Of a stretch of DNA of 64,000 nucleotides, positions 34,753 through 43,295 are shown one piece after another. Numbering within the stretch: position 1 is the stretch's first letter; every line of letters begins with the position of its first letter. Below the pieces are notes generated by a model. It saw only the letters and a list, made by a program, of their open reading frames with translations. It ran no database searches and was not told the DNA's origin. The stretch is from Parvibaculum sp045863935 (lineage in GTDB: Bacteria > Pseudomonadota > Alphaproteobacteria > Parvibaculales > Parvibaculaceae). The translations under genes and the position numbers were made by a program. The DNA is taken from NCBI RefSeq assembly GCF_045863935.1, contig NZ_BTVP01000012.1:22355-86354 (forward strand), in the 5' to 3' direction.

Positions 34753-37700
34753 TTGAACTCGATACTGACCTATATCGCCGGGCTGCTGGTCGTTCTGCTC
34801 TTTGCGGCTCTGGTGGGTCCGAGTCTCGTTGACTGGAACCAGTTCCGCGAAGAGATCGAAGCGCAGGCAAGCGAGGCGGCGGGACGGCCCGTGAGCATCG
34901 ATGGCGATATCCGCTTTCGTATTCTGCCGGCGCCGCATCTGACGCTTGGCAAGATCAAGGTGGGCCAGAACCCCGAAGCGGATTCGCTTCCCTCCGATCT
35001 GAACTTCGTCACTTTCGCCGAGATCGATGGAGAGGTTGCGCTGGCGCCGCTTCTCAGCGGCGATATCGAAATCACCAGCGTTCGTATCGTCGAACCGGAG
35101 TTCAACCTGGAAGTGCTTCCGGACGGTTCGGGAAACTGGCGCGGCATAACACTCGGCGAACGCATGCCTGAAGAAGGAATGTTTTCGCTCGCGTCCATCA
35201 GCCTAGAAAAAGCGAGCTTCGTCAACGGCACGGTGAACTATCGCAATCGGCTGAACGGGCGGAGATGGAAGGCCAAAGATGTGAGCGGAGAGGTCGTTGC
35301 GACGTCGCTGCTCGGCCCGCTCCGGTCGGAATTGACCGCGACAGTCGATGGAATTCCGGTAGCGGTCCGCATTGGGCTGGGAAGCTTTGCCGCCCAGAAG
35401 GCATTTCGCGTCACGACGGAAGTCGATTTTCAGGGTCGGCCCCTGACCTTTCTCTTCTCGGGCGTTGCCACGGAGTTCTCGCTCGCCGCACGGCTCGACG
35501 GGAATGCACGATTCGATTTCGCAGATGGTTCGGAGAAGACTGGCGCGATGCGCGCCGATGCGGGCATGGTGATCGATGCGCGGCAGGCAACGCTTCGAAA
35601 CGTGGCGATCGCGATGGGCGGCACGACACTTGGCGGGTCAGCGGAAGTCAGTTGGGAGCGCGATCCTGTTTTCTCGGCACGGTTTTCCTCCGAGAGCTTC
35701 ACGCTCGATCCGTTGCTCGACCGGATAGAGCAGGGCGGGGACGAAACGGAGAAATCCGCCATCGAGCGCTTGCTGCCGGTCTCCCTGCCCGCGAACGCGG
35801 AAGGCGATGTCAGCGTCGAAACGGGTGTACTGCGTCTGCGGGGGTCGATCGTTCGCGATGCGAAGCTCGCGTTCTCGCTCGCTGGAGGCGTTGTCACGGT
35901 CGAAGAGGCGAGCGGTACGATTGGCGGACCGACGAGTATTTCTGTGCGTGGCGCGCTTCGGCCGGACGACGAGAGCCTTCGCTTCGAAGGGGAGGCGAGT
36001 CTTGCAAGTGCCAATCTTCGCGGGCTGCGGCAATGGATTGCCGAGTCCCGAGGGCAGGAGCACGACGAAACAGCGGGTGCTGTACGCGGATATCCCTTCG
36101 CCGCGCGCGCGGCGCTTCATCTGGCGCCAGGCGAATATGAAATCTCGGAGATAGAAGCGGTTCATGCGAAAGATCTGTCTGCGCCGCAGCTTCGAGGCAA
36201 CGTCTCCTATCGCAGCGGCGGGGCGCGTCCGGCGATCACAGCAACACTCGAAGCCGGCAGCTTCAACGTGGATCCGCTTCTTGACCTTCTTCCTGAAGAC
36301 AGCGATCCCTTCGCCTTTCTCGACGCGCATGACGTTGCGCTCAACCTGAAAGCGGAGCAGCTCGACATCTTTGGGCAAAGCTTCCGGCAGGTCGAAACGG
36401 AGATGTCGCTCGATGCGGGCAAACTCACCGTCGCGGACCTGAAGATCGGCGACGCGGCCGGCGCGCGCCTCACGTTCGGCGGTGAACTGACGGGGGTCAC
36501 GACAGGCAAGCGGGAAGATGTGAGAGGTGCCTTCACAAGCACCATTGAGGCGGAACGTTTCGGCGGCCTGCTGGAAGCGGGCGGCATCGATGTGCCCGAT
36601 GTGGAGGGCCCCGTAAGTCTCGTGGTAACCGGCGCTTCCGGCGAAGCCGATGACAGCATGTCGCGCGTCGACACGCTCACCCTCAAGGGGGCCATCCGGG
36701 GAAGCCGCGTCGACGGCGTGCTGAAGCGTCTTCACGAAGGCGATGACGGTATCGACAAGGTTGAGATGATCGGCAATGCCGTGAACGAGGAAGGCCGCAT
36801 CCTGCTGGAGCAGCTTGGTCTTTCGCCGCGAGAGGGGCTCGCGGGCTCGGGCGCTGTTTCGGTGAAGCTTAGCGGCGCGCAGGACGAATTCGAGACGAAT
36901 TTCCGGGTGAATGTCGACGGCACGACACTCGCCGCACGGGGCAAGGTTCGCGATCCTTTCGAGGCGCTGAAGTTCGAGGGGCGGGCGGAAATAGCGGCCT
37001 CCGGCGTCATGCATGTGCTTGGTTCTTTCGGTGCGCCCGGGGTGCTTGCCGACTGGGCCAGTGCACAGGCGGCTGGCCCGGGATTCGTCTTTTCCTCGAA
37101 CGTGGTCTGGGACAAGACGAGCCTGACACTGGACGGATTTGAGGGCGTGGCAGGAAGCTTCCGTGTTTCGGGCGACGCAATCTGGCGGGCAGGTGAAGGC
37201 GACAAGCTGCCGGTCCTCACGGGCACGTTCGAGAGCAATGCCGTCGATCTCACGCCGCTTGTCGAAGTTTCGGCGGCGGAGGAGGGCGTCTGGCCCGCGC
37301 GCGCGCTCGATTGGTCGCCTCTTGGTGCCTTCGACGCAGATGCGGACCTGAAGCTCGGCCGCCTGTCGCTCGGTTCGCTCTCCGTTTCGAACGTCACGAC
37401 CCATGTCTCCGTGTCGCATGGTGTGCTTACCGCCTCTCCCTTCGCCGGTGAATTCGCCGACGGGCGAATATCCGCGGGAGCGAGGATCGAAGGCGGCGAC
37501 GGCGAGCCGGGGGTGGGTATCACCGTCCTCGTGGAGGAAGCGAGTCTTGGCAAGGCTTTCTCTCAGGCCTTCGGCGCATCGCCCGGAAGCGGCCGGCTCT
37601 CTCTCAATGCGCAACTGCAGGGACAGGGCCGAAGCTGGCTTGCTCTGGTGTCCTCGGCGGACGGCATCGGCAAATTCGACGTTATGGATGCCGCGTTCCG

Positions 37701-38190
37701 CCCGTTCGATCTCGAAAGCTTCAGCGAGGGGCTTGCCGAAATTCAGACCATCGACGCGTTCCCGGCGCTTGTGTCTGGGAGGCTGTGGCAGGCGGAAACG
37801 CCGGCGCGCGGCATTGGCGGCGATTTCGTGCTGGAAGAAGGGGCAATGAGTTTCGCCGACAGCGAGATCGAGCTTGACGGTGGAATGGCGAAGATCAACG
37901 CGGCTTACGACCTCACGCGTCTCTCCTCCAAAGCGGATATGACCGTCGCGCCCGCATTGCCGGAAGGCGCACCTTCTTTCAGGATCGTTGCGCGGGGCAA
38001 GGCAGGTTCGATGGAGGTCGAAGCTGACACGAATGCGCTTCAGGACTTCGTTGCGAAGCGCATTCTGACGCAAAGCCTGGAGGAAACAGGTGCCGAGGTG
38101 CCTGAGGAATTGCGTGACCTGATGGAACTGCCGCCATCCGGCGACGGCAAAGTCGCTACGCCCCTGCCGCGCCCCTCGGTTGCGAACTGA
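34753..38190 (+). CDS. AsmA-family envelope protein (large)
   Basis: This is an AsmA/TamB-like protein, probably anchored in the inner membrane with a long periplasmic part. The family is implicated in outer-membrane assembly and phospholipid transport between membranes. The N-terminus is one membrane span (NSILTYIAGLLVVLLFAALVGPSLVDWNQFR) followed by the AsmA domain (RPVSIDGDIRFRILPAPHLTLGKIKVG). The remaining approximately 1,000 residues are beta-rich repeats ending with an AsmA_2-type C-terminal region. I chose a TTG at 34753 because GGAGAG lies 4 bases upstream and the product then starts at the membrane span. A GTG at 34684 would add 23 residues. Confidence 0.85.
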   Translation: MNSILTYIAGLLVVLLFAALVGPSLVDWNQFREEIEAQASEAAGRPVSIDGDIRFRILPAPHLTLGKIKVGQNPEADSLPSDLNFVTFAEIDGEVALAPLLSGDIEITSVRIVEPEFNLEVLPDGSGNWRGITLGERMPEEGMFSLASISLEKASFVNGTVNYRNRLNGRRWKAKDVSGEVVATSLLGPLRSELTATVDGIPVAVRIGLGSFAAQKAFRVTTEVDFQGRPLTFLFSGVATEFSLAARLDGNARFDFADGSEKTGAMRADAGMVIDARQATLRNVAIAMGGTTLGGSAEVSWERDPVFSARFSSESFTLDPLLDRIEQGGDETEKSAIERLLPVSLPANAEGDVSVETGVLRLRGSIVRDAKLAFSLAGGVVTVEEASGTIGGPTSISVRGALRPDDESLRFEGEASLASANLRGLRQWIAESRGQEHDETAGAVRGYPFAARAALHLAPGEYEISEIEAVHAKDLSAPQLRGNVSYRSGGARPAITATLEAGSFNVDPLLDLLPEDSDPFAFLDAHDVALNLKAEQLDIFGQSFRQVETEMSLDAGKLTVADLKIGDAAGARLTFGGELTGVTTGKREDVRGAFTSTIEAERFGGLLEAGGIDVPDVEGPVSLVVTGASGEADDSMSRVDTLTLKGAIRGSRVDGVLKRLHEGDDGIDKVEMIGNAVNEEGRILLEQLGLSPREGLAGSGAVSVKLSGAQDEFETNFRVNVDGTTLAARGKVRDPFEALKFEGRAEIAASGVMHVLGSFGAPGVLADWASAQAAGPGFVFSSNVVWDKTSLTLDGFEGVAGSFRVSGDAIWRAGEGDKLPVLTGTFESNAVDLTPLVEVSAAEEGVWPARALDWSPLGAFDADADLKLGRLSLGSLSVSNVTTHVSVSHGVLTASPFAGEFADGRISAGARIEGGDGEPGVGITVLVEEASLGKAFSQAFGASPGSGRLSLNAQLQGQGRSWLALVSSADGIGKFDVMDAAFRPFDLESFSEGLAEIQTIDAFPALVSGRLWQAETPARGIGGDFVLEEGAMSFADSEIELDGGMAKINAAYDLTRLSSKADMTVAPALPEGAPSFRIVARGKAGSMEVEADTNALQDFVAKRILTQSLEETGAEVPEELRDLMELPPSGDGKVATPLPRPSVAN

Positions 38191-38194
38191 CGCG

Positions 38195-38464
38195 TCAGCG
38201 TTCTGCGTCGCAGGTTTCGCCCCGGTTCTTCACGGCTTCCAGCACATAGACGCGAATGGCAGAGGAGAGACTGCCCCTGCCGTCGCGCGCCGTGTCGATC
38301 CGGCGCACCAGCTCGTTCACCGATGTCTTTTCGGAGCAGGCAAGTTCCTTCAGCGTGTCCCAGAAGGGAGGTTCGAGCGAAATGCTGGTGCGATGACCGG
38401 CGATGGTCACCGAGCGCTTGACTTCGTTTGTTCCTCCGTCGCCGTCCATCTGGTTCTCCGGCAT
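38195..38464 (-). CDS. ribbon-helix-helix domain protein (RHH_4 family)
   Basis: This 89-residue protein has an alphaproteobacterial RHH_4 domain: VKRSVTIAGHRTSISLEPPFWDTLKELA, then TSVNELVRRIDTARDGRGSLSSAIRVYVLE. Such proteins are dimeric, Arc-like DNA binders by fold, but their targets are unknown. The start ATG shares one base with the fumC stop (TAATG), so it is coupled to fumC. Its stop and the convergent asmA stop form the palindrome CTGACGCGTCAG. Confidence 0.85.
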   Translation of the reverse strand: MPENQMDGDGGTNEVKRSVTIAGHRTSISLEPPFWDTLKELACSEKTSVNELVRRIDTARDGRGSLSSAIRVYVLEAVKNRGETCDAER

Positions 38465-39855
38465 TACTCCGGCGCGATCATCTTTTCGGGCCGAACGACC
38501 TCGTCGAATTCCTCATCCGTCACATAGCCGCCGCCGACCGCTTCCTCGCGCAGCGTCGTACCATTCTTGTGCGCGGTCTTGGCGATCTTCGCGGCGTTGT
38601 CGTAGCCGATCTTCGGTGCAAGCGCGGTCACGAGCATCAGCGAGCGTTCGAGCGCCGCCTTGATGTTGTCCTCGCGCGGTTCGATGCCCACGACGCAATT
38701 GTCGGTGAAGCTTACCGCCGCATCGGCCATGAGGCGCACCGACTGCAGGAAGTTGTAGGCCATGACGGGATTGTAGACGTTCAACTCGAAGTGGCCTTGC
38801 GAACCGGCGAAAGTGAGGGCGGCGTGATTGCCGAAAATCTGCACGCAGACCTGCGTCAGCGCTTCGCACTGGGTCGGGTTCACCTTGCCCGGCATGATCG
38901 AGGAACCGGGTTCGTTTTCCGGCAGCGACAATTCGCCGAGGCCCGAGCGCGGGCCCGAACCGAGGAGGCGGATGTCGTTGGCGATCTTGAAGAGCGAGGC
39001 AGCGACCGTGTTGATCGCACCATGGCTGAAGACCATCGCGTCATGGGCGGCGAGCGCTTCGAACTTGTTGGGCGCGGTCTTGAAAGGAAGCTGGGTGATG
39101 GAAGCGATCTTCTCTGCGACCTTCTCGGCGAAGCCGATCGGCGCGTTGAGGCCGGTGCCCACGGCGGTACCACCTTGAGCCAGTTCCATCAGCTTCGGCA
39201 GCGTCTGCTCGATGCGGGCGATGCCGTTCTCGACCTGAGCCGTGTAGCCCGAGAATTCCTGGCCAAGCGTCAGCGGCGTTGCGTCCTGCGTATGCGTGCG
39301 GCCGATCTTGATGATGTGGTTCCAGGCCTGCGCCTTGTCGTTCAGCGCGTTGCGAAGCTTCTGTAGCGCCGGGAGGAGGCGGTGATTGATCTCCTCCGCG
39401 CAGGCGACATGCATGGCCGTCGGGTAGGTGTCGTTCGACGACTGGCTCATGTTGACGTGATCGTTCGGGTGAACGGGCTTCTTGGAGCCCATTTCGCCGC
39501 CGAGGATTTCAATGGCGCGGTTCGAGATCACCTCGTTCGCGTTCATGTTGGACTGAGTGCCCGAACCCGTCTGCCAGACGACGAGAGGGAAGTGCTCGTC
39601 GAGCTTGCCCTCGATCACTTCCTGCGCGGCTTGGACGACCGCCTTGCCGATTTGAGGGTCGAGGCGGCCAAGTTCCATGTTCGCTTCCGCCGCGGCACGC
39701 TTGACGATGCCGAGCGCGCGGACGACAGGGAGGGGCTGCCTCTCCCAACCGATCCTGAAGTTACCGCGCGAACGCTCGGCCTGCGCGCCCCAGTACTTGT
39801 CCGATGCCACCTCGATGGGGCCGAATGTATCGGTTTCGGTGCGGGTCTTGGTCAT
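38464..39855 (-). CDS. fumC: class II fumarate hydratase FumC
   Basis: FumC hydrates fumarate to L-malate in the TCA cycle without an iron-sulfur cluster. The 463-residue product has the superfamily signature GSSIMPGKVNPTQCE, the substrate segments GSGTQSNMNANEVI and HPNDHVNMSQSSNDTYPTAMH, and IGRTHTQDATPLTLGQEFSGY. I used the ATG at 39855, with GGAG 9 bases upstream, instead of an upstream TTG. It is followed directly by the ribbon-helix-helix gene and preceded by sspB on the same strand. Confidence 0.96.
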   Translation of the reverse strand: MTKTRTETDTFGPIEVASDKYWGAQAERSRGNFRIGWERQPLPVVRALGIVKRAAAEANMELGRLDPQIGKAVVQAAQEVIEGKLDEHFPLVVWQTGSGTQSNMNANEVISNRAIEILGGEMGSKKPVHPNDHVNMSQSSNDTYPTAMHVACAEEINHRLLPALQKLRNALNDKAQAWNHIIKIGRTHTQDATPLTLGQEFSGYTAQVENGIARIEQTLPKLMELAQGGTAVGTGLNAPIGFAEKVAEKIASITQLPFKTAPNKFEALAAHDAMVFSHGAINTVAASLFKIANDIRLLGSGPRSGLGELSLPENEPGSSIMPGKVNPTQCEALTQVCVQIFGNHAALTFAGSQGHFELNVYNPVMAYNFLQSVRLMADAAVSFTDNCVVGIEPREDNIKAALERSLMLVTALAPKIGYDNAAKIAKTAHKNGTTLREEAVGGGYVTDEEFDEVVRPEKMIAPE

Positions 39856-39959
39856 GGTCAGGCGCTCCAGCAAGGCATGCCGCCGCGGGTCCGGCGGAGA
39901 AATTCGATGGGCGCTGATTTAGCATGCGGGGCCCTCGGACGCCAAGGCGCGGCGGGAGC

Positions 39960-40427
39960 CTACTTCTTGCGGAAGGCGTCGAGGCTCACGACCTCGCCGG
40001 AAGCATCGGTAGCCGGTTCTTCCGGTTTTGAGGCCTCGGTCGCCGGTTCCTCCACAGTGCCGCCGCCAATGCCTTCGACCTGGAACTGGAGGCCGAACTG
40101 GACGCTTGGATCGAAGAAGCCTTGGACCGCGGAAAAGGGAACGACGAGGTGCTCCGGGACCTTGTTGAAGGTGAGGTCGACCGAGAAGCGCTCTTCGTTC
40201 ACTTCGAGATTCCAGAACTGGTGCTGAAGGACGATCGTCATTTCTTCCGGATATTGCTTGCGCAGCTTTTCGGAAATTTCGACGCCTGGCGCGTTCGAAC
40301 GGAAGGAAATGTAGAAGTGATGCTCGCCGGGCAGGCCCTGATCGCGAGCGATCCTCAGCGCGCGGCGCACGACGCCTCGCAGCGCATCCTGCGCCAGCAT
40401 GTCGTATCGCATCAGGTCTTCGGTCAA
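39960..40427 (-). CDS. sspB: SspB-like ClpXP adaptor protein
   Basis: SspB delivers ssrA-tagged peptides to ClpXP. The 155-residue product has the alphaproteobacterial SspB core (LMRYDMLAQDALRGVVRRAL, HHFYISFRSNAPGV, MTIVLQHQFWNLEV, FSVDLTFNKVPEHLVVPFSAV) and a Pro/Glu-rich tail. It ends GEVVSLDAFRKK, a short ClpX-binding-type end. A TTG start is supported by GGAG 6 bases upstream; the next ATG would cut into the conserved N-terminus. Its neighbour on the same strand is ssrA, the RNA encoding its expected ligand. Confidence 0.93.
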   Translation of the reverse strand: MTEDLMRYDMLAQDALRGVVRRALRIARDQGLPGEHHFYISFRSNAPGVEISEKLRKQYPEEMTIVLQHQFWNLEVNEERFSVDLTFNKVPEHLVVPFSAVQGFFDPSVQFGLQFQVEGIGGGTVEEPATEASKPEEPATDASGEVVSLDAFRKK

Positions 40428-40593
40428 TTCACGCTCCGTTGAAGCCGAGTCGTTTCATTCAAAACGATTCAATCAGCGTTTGGCCGCCAAATCCAGATGA
40501 AGGCGACGCCTGACGGCGCTTGCGCCCCGGAATCTTGCCTTTGTGGCGCGGACGACGCAGCCGGACCGGCATGTGAAGAAGAAAAGGGAAAGT
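40428..40593. other. non-coding gap between sspB and ssrA
   Basis: I see no gene in this stretch. It should hold the sspB promoter and the end of the ssrA transcript. GGCGACGCCTGACGGCGCTTGCGCC (40502-40526) can fold into a small stem. Confidence 0.4.
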
Positions 40594-40619
40594 GGGGGCT
40601 TCTGTTGCCAGGTGCCCCC
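40581..40619 (-). terminator. probable terminator / 3' hairpin of ssrA
   Basis: Read on the minus strand, GGGGGC and GCCCCC (40619-40614 with 40599-40594) form a stem followed by ACTTTCCCTTTTCTTCTT. It may terminate transcription, or part of it may belong to the mature coding RNA. Confidence 0.5.
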
Positions 40620-40928
40620 GAACCCCGCCTTACCCGGCTAAGGGCAAGGGCTTCAATCGAGGTTGTCGCACTGCTTACGCAGCGAGACGTGCCTCAGCAT
40701 AGTTGTCGTTGGCAACTATAAAACGGCCCGATGACGGCGGAACCATGCCGGGCAAAAAAACTGTCTTTACACCCTCGTCGATCCTGTTTCGCCCCCAGGA
40801 ACCCTGCCGCGCCGGTTTTTGACGCTTACAGGGGAAATATGGTGGAGGCGCCGGGTACCGCCCCCGGGTCCGAATGGCTTATTTCACAGTCCGTTTATCG
40901 CCATAGCCGAACGGGAGAACCCGCCGGC
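40594..40928 (-). ncRNA. ssrA: circularly permuted two-piece tmRNA (ssrA), tag ANDNYAEARLAA
   Basis: tmRNA rescues stalled ribosomes and tags the nascent peptide for ClpXP. On the minus strand the acceptor piece comes first. It has a T-arm (CGGACCCGGGGGCGGTACC) and ends GCGCCTCCACCA, its CCA terminus at 40840. An intervening segment (40839-40797) follows. The coding piece begins GGGGGCGAAACAGGATCGAC at 40796; its GGGGGCG pairs with CGCCTCC to close the acceptor stem. The tag reading frame runs 40713 to 40675: GCC AAC GAC AAC TAT GCT GAG GCA, then Arg-Leu-Ala-Ala and TAA. This acceptor-first order is the permuted form known from alphaproteobacteria. The exact 5' and 3' mature ends are estimates. 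Confidence 0.95.
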
Positions 40929-40934
40929 AGTTGT

Positions 40935-40962
40935 AATATAGGGCGGAAAATCCTTATTTGAA
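40935..40962 (-). promoter_or_regulatory. candidate ssrA promoter
   Basis: On the minus strand TTCAAA (40962-40957) and TATATT (40940-40935) are 16 bases apart, giving a start near 40928, about 90 bases before the acceptor CCA. The strong -10 match suits a highly expressed stable RNA. Confidence 0.5.
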
Positions 40963-40981
40963 GTCTAATCGGCAGCCTATT

Positions 40982-42148
40982 TCAGCCCTTCGGCAAGTTC
41001 TCGCGGAAGAACCGGATCGCGTTTCCGCCCATGACCTTCCCGATTTCCTCGTCCGTGAAGCCCGCGTCCCGCATGCCGGCCGTGAGTACGGCGAGCTCGG
41101 AGGTATCGAACGCCACGGGCACGGCGCCGTCGTAATCCGAGCCGAGTGCGACGTGGTCGACGCCCAGAAAGTCCACCGCGTAGCGGATCGACTTCACCAC
41201 GGCGGCCGGGGACGTGCCGCAGGCCGCGCCCTCCCAATAGCCTATGCCGACAAGGCCGCCTGCCTGTGCGATCCGCTTCATCAGCGCGTCTTCGAGGTTG
41301 CGGGGGCTGTCGCAGGCGCCATGGATGCCGGTATGCGAGACGATGACGGGCCGCGTCGCCATGTCGAGCGTGTCGCGCACCACGGCGGGTGAGGCATGGG
41401 CAAGGTCGATGATAACGCCGAGCCGCTCCATCTCGCGAACGGCCTCGCGGCCGAAATCCGTCAGCCCGTCGCCCGAGAGTCCGTGCAGCGAACCGCCGAG
41501 CTCGTTGTCGAAGAAGTGGGTGATGCCCATCATGCGGTACCCGGCCTCGTAAAGGCGCTCGACATTTTCAAGCTTTCCTTCAAGGGGGTGGGCGCCCTCG
41601 ATGGCGAGAAGGCCGCCCACGGGCCGGGAGCCGCCGTTTCGGCGTTCGATGAGCCGGTCGAGGTCCGCTGCGCTGCGGACGATCATCAGCTCTTCCGGCG
41701 CGCGCCTTTCGGCATCGTGCAGCTTTTCGGACTGGTAGAGCGCCCGTTCGAGCAGGCTGTCCCAGGTGCGCGCGGGCCAGCGCTGCACCATGGCGAGCAG
41801 CGTGATGATGTCGCTGTCGCCGCTCGTTCCGACATAGCCCTGATCGCGGGGCACCTTCGTCACAGCGGAGAAGACCTGCAGCGTCACGTTGCCTTCCGCG
41901 AGGCGGGGCACGTCCACATGGCCGCGGCTGCCGCGCTTCAGGGGATCGCGCGCCCAGAGCAGCGTATCGGCATGGAGGTCGACCACCGCCAGCCTGTCGT
42001 GAAGCGTCTGCGCGTCCTCGGGAACCGGGTAGGGCTGGTGATCGGCCACCCGGTTGATCCGGCTTTCCAAGACGCCGGGCAGGAAGGCGAGGCCCGCGGC
42101 GAGGATCAGCAGAATGGCGATGGCCAGTCCGGCAAGGATGCGCTTCAT
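40982..42148 (-). CDS. membrane-anchored M19 (renal dipeptidase-like) dipeptidase
   Basis: This zinc dipeptidase family cleaves dipeptides, including L,D or D-type ones. The 388-residue product has a single N-terminal span (residues 5-25: LAGLAIAILLILAAGLAFLP) that anchors it facing the periplasm. The catalytic domain shows VDLHADTLLW (HxD zinc ligands), AIEGAHPL (bridging Glu), THFFDNELGGSLHG, DLAHASPAV and VSHTGIHGACDSPRNL (His ligands), and LGSDYDGAV. The spacing is standard for M19. It is not obviously in an operon; ssrA lies downstream on the same strand with its own promoter. Confidence 0.92.
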   Translation of the reverse strand: MKRILAGLAIAILLILAAGLAFLPGVLESRINRVADHQPYPVPEDAQTLHDRLAVVDLHADTLLWARDPLKRGSRGHVDVPRLAEGNVTLQVFSAVTKVPRDQGYVGTSGDSDIITLLAMVQRWPARTWDSLLERALYQSEKLHDAERRAPEELMIVRSAADLDRLIERRNGGSRPVGGLLAIEGAHPLEGKLENVERLYEAGYRMMGITHFFDNELGGSLHGLSGDGLTDFGREAVREMERLGVIIDLAHASPAVVRDTLDMATRPVIVSHTGIHGACDSPRNLEDALMKRIAQAGGLVGIGYWEGAACGTSPAAVVKSIRYAVDFLGVDHVALGSDYDGAVPVAFDTSELAVLTAGMRDAGFTDEEIGKVMGGNAIRFFRENLPKG

Positions 42149-42333
42149 GAACTATGTCTCCCTCTCATTTTGGGGCGCATTCTGGCCAAGCGGGGTTCCC
42201 TTGGCCAGCCCGGCGGAAACGAACGTGATTTGCCGTACATATATTGTGGACAAACCGGCGGTTCGGCCGGGCCGAGGTGGCAGGGCGGGGGGCCTTCGGG
42301 CTAGACTGGACAACCGAATCTCAAGGACCAGCG

Positions 42334-43128
42334 ATGCAGCAGTATCTTGACCTCATGCGCCTCGCGCGCGACACGGGCGTGACCAAGACCGACCGCACGG
42401 GCACGGGCACGCGCAGCATATTCGGTCACCAGATGCGCTTCGATCTCGCGAAGGGCTTCCCCCTCGTCACGACGAAGAAGCTGCACCTGAAGTCCATCGT
42501 TCACGAGCTGCTCTGGTTCCTCTCGGGCGACACCAATATCCGCTACCTGAAGGCGAACGGCGTCAGCATCTGGGACGACTGGGCGGACGAGAACGGCGAG
42601 CTCGGGCCGGTTTATGGCCATCAGTGGCGCTCCTGGCCGACGCCCGACGGCGGCAAGATCGACCAGATCAGGAACCTCGTTGATCAGATCAGGTCCAACC
42701 CGGATTCGCGCCGCCTCATCGTCTCCGCCTGGAATGTCGCGGATGTGGACAAGATGGCGCTGCCGCCCTGCCACTGCCTGTTCCAGTTCTACGTGGCCGA
42801 CGGCAAACTCTCCTGTCAGCTCTACCAGCGTTCGGCGGACATCTTTCTCGGCGTTCCGTTCAACATCGCCTCCTATGCACTGCTCACCATGATGGTGGCG
42901 CAGGTGACCGGGCTCGAAGCCGGCGAGTTCATCCACACGTTCGGCGACGCGCATCTCTATCTCAATCATCTGGAGCAGGCGGACAAGCAACTGGCGCGCG
43001 AGCCGAAGCCGTTGCCCATCATGCGCATCAATCCGGATGTGAAGAGCCTGTTCGATTTCACCTTCGACGATTTCACGCTTGAGGGTTACGAGGCGCATCC
43101 GCATATTTCGGCGCCGGTTGCTGTCTGA
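42334..43128 (+). CDS. thyA: thymidylate synthase ThyA
   Basis: ThyA methylates dUMP to dTMP using methylenetetrahydrofolate. The 264-residue product shows TDRTGTGTRSIFGHQMRFDL, YGHQWRSW, the catalytic Cys in LPPCHCLFQFYV, LYQRSADIFLGVPFNIASYALL, THTFGDAHLYLNH-like FIHTFGDAHLYLNH and the C-terminal APVAV. Its length equals that of E. coli ThyA. AAGGA precedes the ATG. Its stop overlaps the ATG of a small membrane ORF which in turn overlaps folA, so dTMP synthesis and dihydrofolate recycling are coupled. Confidence 0.97.
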   Translation: MQQYLDLMRLARDTGVTKTDRTGTGTRSIFGHQMRFDLAKGFPLVTTKKLHLKSIVHELLWFLSGDTNIRYLKANGVSIWDDWADENGELGPVYGHQWRSWPTPDGGKIDQIRNLVDQIRSNPDSRRLIVSAWNVADVDKMALPPCHCLFQFYVADGKLSCQLYQRSADIFLGVPFNIASYALLTMMVAQVTGLEAGEFIHTFGDAHLYLNHLEQADKQLAREPKPLPIMRINPDVKSLFDFTFDDFTLEGYEAHPHISAPVAV

Positions 43129-43295
43129 TGCGGCTTCGCCGTCGCCTTCTGCTTTTCGCGCTGGTGATGGTTGTGCTCTTTCTCGCTGCGTTCTCCATGT
43201 TTGTCATTCTGCTGAGCCTGCGCCCGCTCGATCCGGAGAGCTTGCGTGCGCCTGTGATCACGTCCAGCAGCACCCTGAAGGAGCGCGCCGAATGA
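43128..43295 (+). CDS. small one-span membrane protein between thyA and folA (unknown)
   Basis: This 55-codon ORF shares one base with the thyA stop (TGATG) and overlaps the folA start by 4 bases (ATGA). The predicted peptide starts MRLRRRLLLFALVMVVLFLA: a basic N-terminus then one long hydrophobic helix (residues 7-31), followed by a short polar tail ending LKERAE. The positive-inside rule puts the N-terminus in the cytoplasm. GAAGGAG-type bases near its end also serve folA. I do not recognise a family. The tight coupling on both sides and the clean membrane-protein pattern argue that it is real. Confidence 0.65.
   Translation: MRLRRRLLLFALVMVVLFLAAFSMFVILLSLRPLDPESLRAPVITSSSTLKERAE

Noticed and set aside
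40497..40961. Small plus-strand ORFs of 74-76 codons and one longer ORF from 40958
   Set aside because: The region encodes tmRNA on the minus strand, and the longer ORF is antisense to the M19 dipeptidase.
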